Assembly (NCBI GenBank): GCA_028290685.1
Contig: JAQGJI010000175.1
Location: forward strand, 1 to 7,698
DNA: 7,698 nucleotides
Reading direction: 5' to 3'
From: Devosia sp.
GTDB lineage: Bacteria; Pseudomonadota; Alphaproteobacteria; Rhizobiales; Devosiaceae
Below the pieces are notes generated by a model. That model saw nothing but the letters and a program-made list of their open reading frames with translations. It was not told the DNA's origin and did not search any database. Below, piece by piece: positions 6,123 through 7,698 of this stretch. Numbering within the stretch: the stretch's first letter is position 1; each line of letters starts with the position of its first letter. A program made the position numbers and the translations under genes.

Positions 6123-7645
6123 GCTGCGGCCTCCACCGTGCCATGCGCCATGGCGCTCATGACCGCATCTTCGCTCGCCTGCGCGCGGTCGAGTTCGGCA
6201 ACACTGATCCCTTCGCGCAACACGAAGACGCGGTCGGCGCCTTCGATGACCTCCTCGAGTTCCGATGAGATCATCAGGACAGCCAGCCCGTCATCGGCCA
6301 ACGATTTGATCAGCAACTGGATTTCACCCTTGGCGCCCACGTCGATGCCACGGGTCGGCTCGTCCAGGATCAGCAATTTCGGTTCGGTCGCCAGCCAGCG
6401 CCCCAACAGCACCTTTTGCTGATTGCCGCCGGAGAGCTCACGAATTTTCTGGTTGGGACCCGAGCACTTTATGGACAGGGCCCTGATGAACTTCTCGACG
6501 ATGGCGCGCTGCCGGGCTTCATCGATGATGCCCGATCTGGCCAGCCTGGGCATAAGCGCCAACATCATGTTTTCGGCAACGCTCATATCGGGAACGATCC
6601 CCTCGGCCTTGCGGTCCTCGGTGCAAAAGCCCATGCCGGCATTGATGGCATCGATGGGATGTGCGGGGTCGTAGGGTACCCCGCCCAGGCTCATGGTGCC
6701 GCCGGTGCGCCTGTCGGCAGCAAAGGCGAGCCGCGCCGTCTCGGTGCGGCCGGCGCCAAGCAGGCCCGCAAAGCCTGCAATCTCGCCCCGCCTTATCGAA
6801 AAGCTCACATCCCGGACGGTACTGCCCGCACTCAGGTGCTCGGCGGAAAAGAAAACCTCCCCAAGCTTGGCGGGGTCGCGGTCGGTAAAGGCGGTCGCAT
6901 GGCCCGCCGTGCGGGCAATCTCGCGCCCCAGCATGGAGGACACGAGGTCGAGCTTGCCGATCTCGGCCATCTCGGCGACCCGCACAGTGCGGCCGTCGCG
7001 CATGATGGTCACCCGGTCGCACACGGCATAGAGCTCATCAAGCTTGTGGCTGACGAAAACCACGGAAACGCCCTCCGCCTTGAGCTGACGGATCACCTCG
7101 AACAGCACGCCCGCTTCCCGTTCATCGAGCGATGAGGTCGGCTCGTCCATGATGACCAGCTTGGCGTCAAATCCGATGGCCCGGGCGATGGCGACCATCT
7201 GCTGGGTGGCAGTGGAAAATTCCATGACCGGGCGGCGCACGTCGGCCTTGATGCCAAAGCGGGCCAGCAGGCGCTCGGCCTCGGCGTGCATGGCGCCCCA
7301 GTCAAGCAGGCCAAAGCGCCGCTTTTCGCGGCCCAGGCAAATGTTCTCGGTAATGGAGCGGTAGGGAACCAGGTTGATCTCCTGGTAGATTGTCGAAATG
7401 CCGTTCAGTTGCGCCTGCTGGGGCGAAGCGACCTCAAACGGCTTGCCATCGAAGGTGACACTGCCGGAGTCCTTCTTGTGATAGCCGGTCAGAACCTTGA
7501 TCAGAGTGGACTTGCCGGCGCCGTTCTGGCCGATCAGCGCGTGGACCTCACCCCGCCGTACGGCAAAGCTGGCGCCGCTGAGCGCAGGAATACCGGCAAA
7601 GCGCTTGTCGATGCCGGACATGTCGAGCAGCAGGTCCTCACTCAT
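6119..7645 (-). CDS. Sugar ABC transporter ATP-binding protein with two NBDs (RbsA/YtfR type)
   Basis: This 508-residue duplicated ATPase powers the two permeases from the cytoplasmic face. NBD1 has Walker A GQNGAGKST (39-47), Q-loop YQE (Gln88), a weak signature region FSTATQQM (143-150), Walker B LVIMDEPTSSLDE (163-175) and H-loop His200. NBD2 has a degenerate Walker A GLLGAGRTE (294-302) without the Lys, a full signature LSGGNQQKV (404-412), Walker B LLILDEPTRGIDVG (424-437), and Ser-Ser-Glu at the switch position (460-462) instead of His. This split of intact and degenerate motifs is typical of the family and leaves one complete composite ATP site. The length is near the usual 500 residues. 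The start at 7645 was chosen because AAAAGG lies eight bases ahead and the family N-terminus begins there; an in-frame ATG at 7696 would add 17 unrelated residues. Gene order points to a binding-protein gene just beyond the right edge. Confidence 0.93.
   Translation of the reverse strand: MSEDLLLDMSGIDKRFAGIPALSGASFAVRRGEVHALIGQNGAGKSTLIKVLTGYHKKDSGSVTFDGKPFEVASPQQAQLNGISTIYQEINLVPYRSITENICLGREKRRFGLLDWGAMHAEAERLLARFGIKADVRRPVMEFSTATQQMVAIARAIGFDAKLVIMDEPTSSLDEREAGVLFEVIRQLKAEGVSVVFVSHKLDELYAVCDRVTIMRDGRTVRVAEMAEIGKLDLVSSMLGREIARTAGHATAFTDRDPAKLGEVFFSAEHLSAGSTVRDVSFSIRRGEIAGFAGLLGAGRTETARLAFAADRRTGGTMSLGGVPYDPAHPIDAINAGMGFCTEDRKAEGIVPDMSVAENMMLALMPRLARSGIIDEARQRAIVEKFIRALSIKCSGPNQKIRELSGGNQQKVLLGRWLATEPKLLILDEPTRGIDVGAKGEIQLLIKSLADDGLAVLMISSELEEVIEGADRVFVLREGISVAELDRAQASEDAVMSAMAHGTVEAAA
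6130..6134 (-). promoter_or_regulatory. Shine-Dalgarno of permease 1 inside the end of the ATPase gene
   Basis: GGAGG on the - strand is followed by a 7-base spacer and the ATG at 6122. It lies within the last codons of the ATPase gene and agrees with the ATGA overlap as the start of permease 1. Confidence 0.65.
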
Positions 7646-7662
7646 CCTGACTACCTTTTGTT

Positions 7663-7692
7663 GTGCATCGGATAAAGCGATGCGGGATGCAC
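7663..7692 (-). repeat. Overlapping alternative inverted repeats ahead of the ATPase gene
   Basis: Two hairpins share one arm. GCATCG (7665-7670) pairs perfectly with CGATGC (7678-7683) over a 7-base loop. GTGCATC (7663-7669) pairs perfectly with GATGCAC (7686-7692) over a 16-base loop. They cannot form together. The site lies 18-47 bases upstream of the chosen ATPase start, in the expected spacer after a binding-protein gene. Hairpins there often protect the binding-protein transcript and reduce downstream expression; that role is inferred here. If the ATPase starts at 7696 the repeat would be coding. Confidence 0.4.
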
Positions 7693-7698
7693 TCATGC

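Noticed and set aside
6416..7135. 239-residue + strand open frame
   Set aside because: It is antisense to the two-NBD ATPase whose motifs are intact; there is no recognisable domain.
7646..7696. Upstream ATPase start at 7696
   Set aside because: The extra 17 residues do not resemble family N-termini, the region holds inverted repeats, and 7645 has a Shine-Dalgarno; the window edge prevents full exclusion.
1..7698. CRISPR array, insertion sequence, prophage or toxin-antitoxin system
   Set aside because: There are no spaced direct repeats, transposase or integrase motifs, terminal inverted repeats, or small paired genes anywhere in the window.

Overview
The window looks like a high-GC alphaproteobacterial chromosome, most likely Hyphomicrobiales and perhaps Devosia-like. 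This is an inference from GC-rich third positions, an HWE-type histidine kinase (a class concentrated in Alphaproteobacteria) and the style of the sugar ABC operon. There are six complete or essentially complete genes and one partial gene. I see no mobile element, tRNA, rRNA or CRISPR array.

Left edge, 1-485: the last 46 codons of an M24-family metallopeptidase (Xaa-Pro aminopeptidase/creatinase type) end on the + strand at 142. A convergent gap of 343 bases follows, holding only weak hairpins. Middle, 486-3281: a signal-peptide-bearing alpha/beta hydrolase on the - strand and a soluble PAS-PAS-HWE histidine kinase on the + strand. They are divergent from a 195-base intergenic region that carries two short palindromes, possible operators.

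Right half, 3320-7698, - strand: a tight operon reading right to left. It encodes a two-NBD sugar ABC ATPase, a YtfT-like permease, a YjfF-like permease and a phytanoyl-CoA dioxygenase (PhyH) family Fe(II)/2-oxoglutarate oxygenase. The first three genes are joined by 4-base ATGA overlaps. The PhyH Shine-Dalgarno overlaps the stop codon of the second permease, so all four genes look translationally coupled. The layout matches the galactofuranose-type YtfQRT-YjfF importers (carbohydrate uptake transporter-2 class). The periplasmic binding protein gene is expected just beyond the right edge but is not visible.

The likely joint function is uptake of a small solute, probably a sugar or sugar-like compound, through the two-permease importer, followed by oxidation (for example hydroxylation) in the cytoplasm by the PhyH enzyme. 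The substrate cannot be read from the sequence. The kinase and hydrolase are a separate unit with no visible functional link to the transporter; the kinase has no response regulator beside it. The most notable item is the operon-embedded PhyH oxygenase; the rest is ordinary accessory metabolism and signalling.
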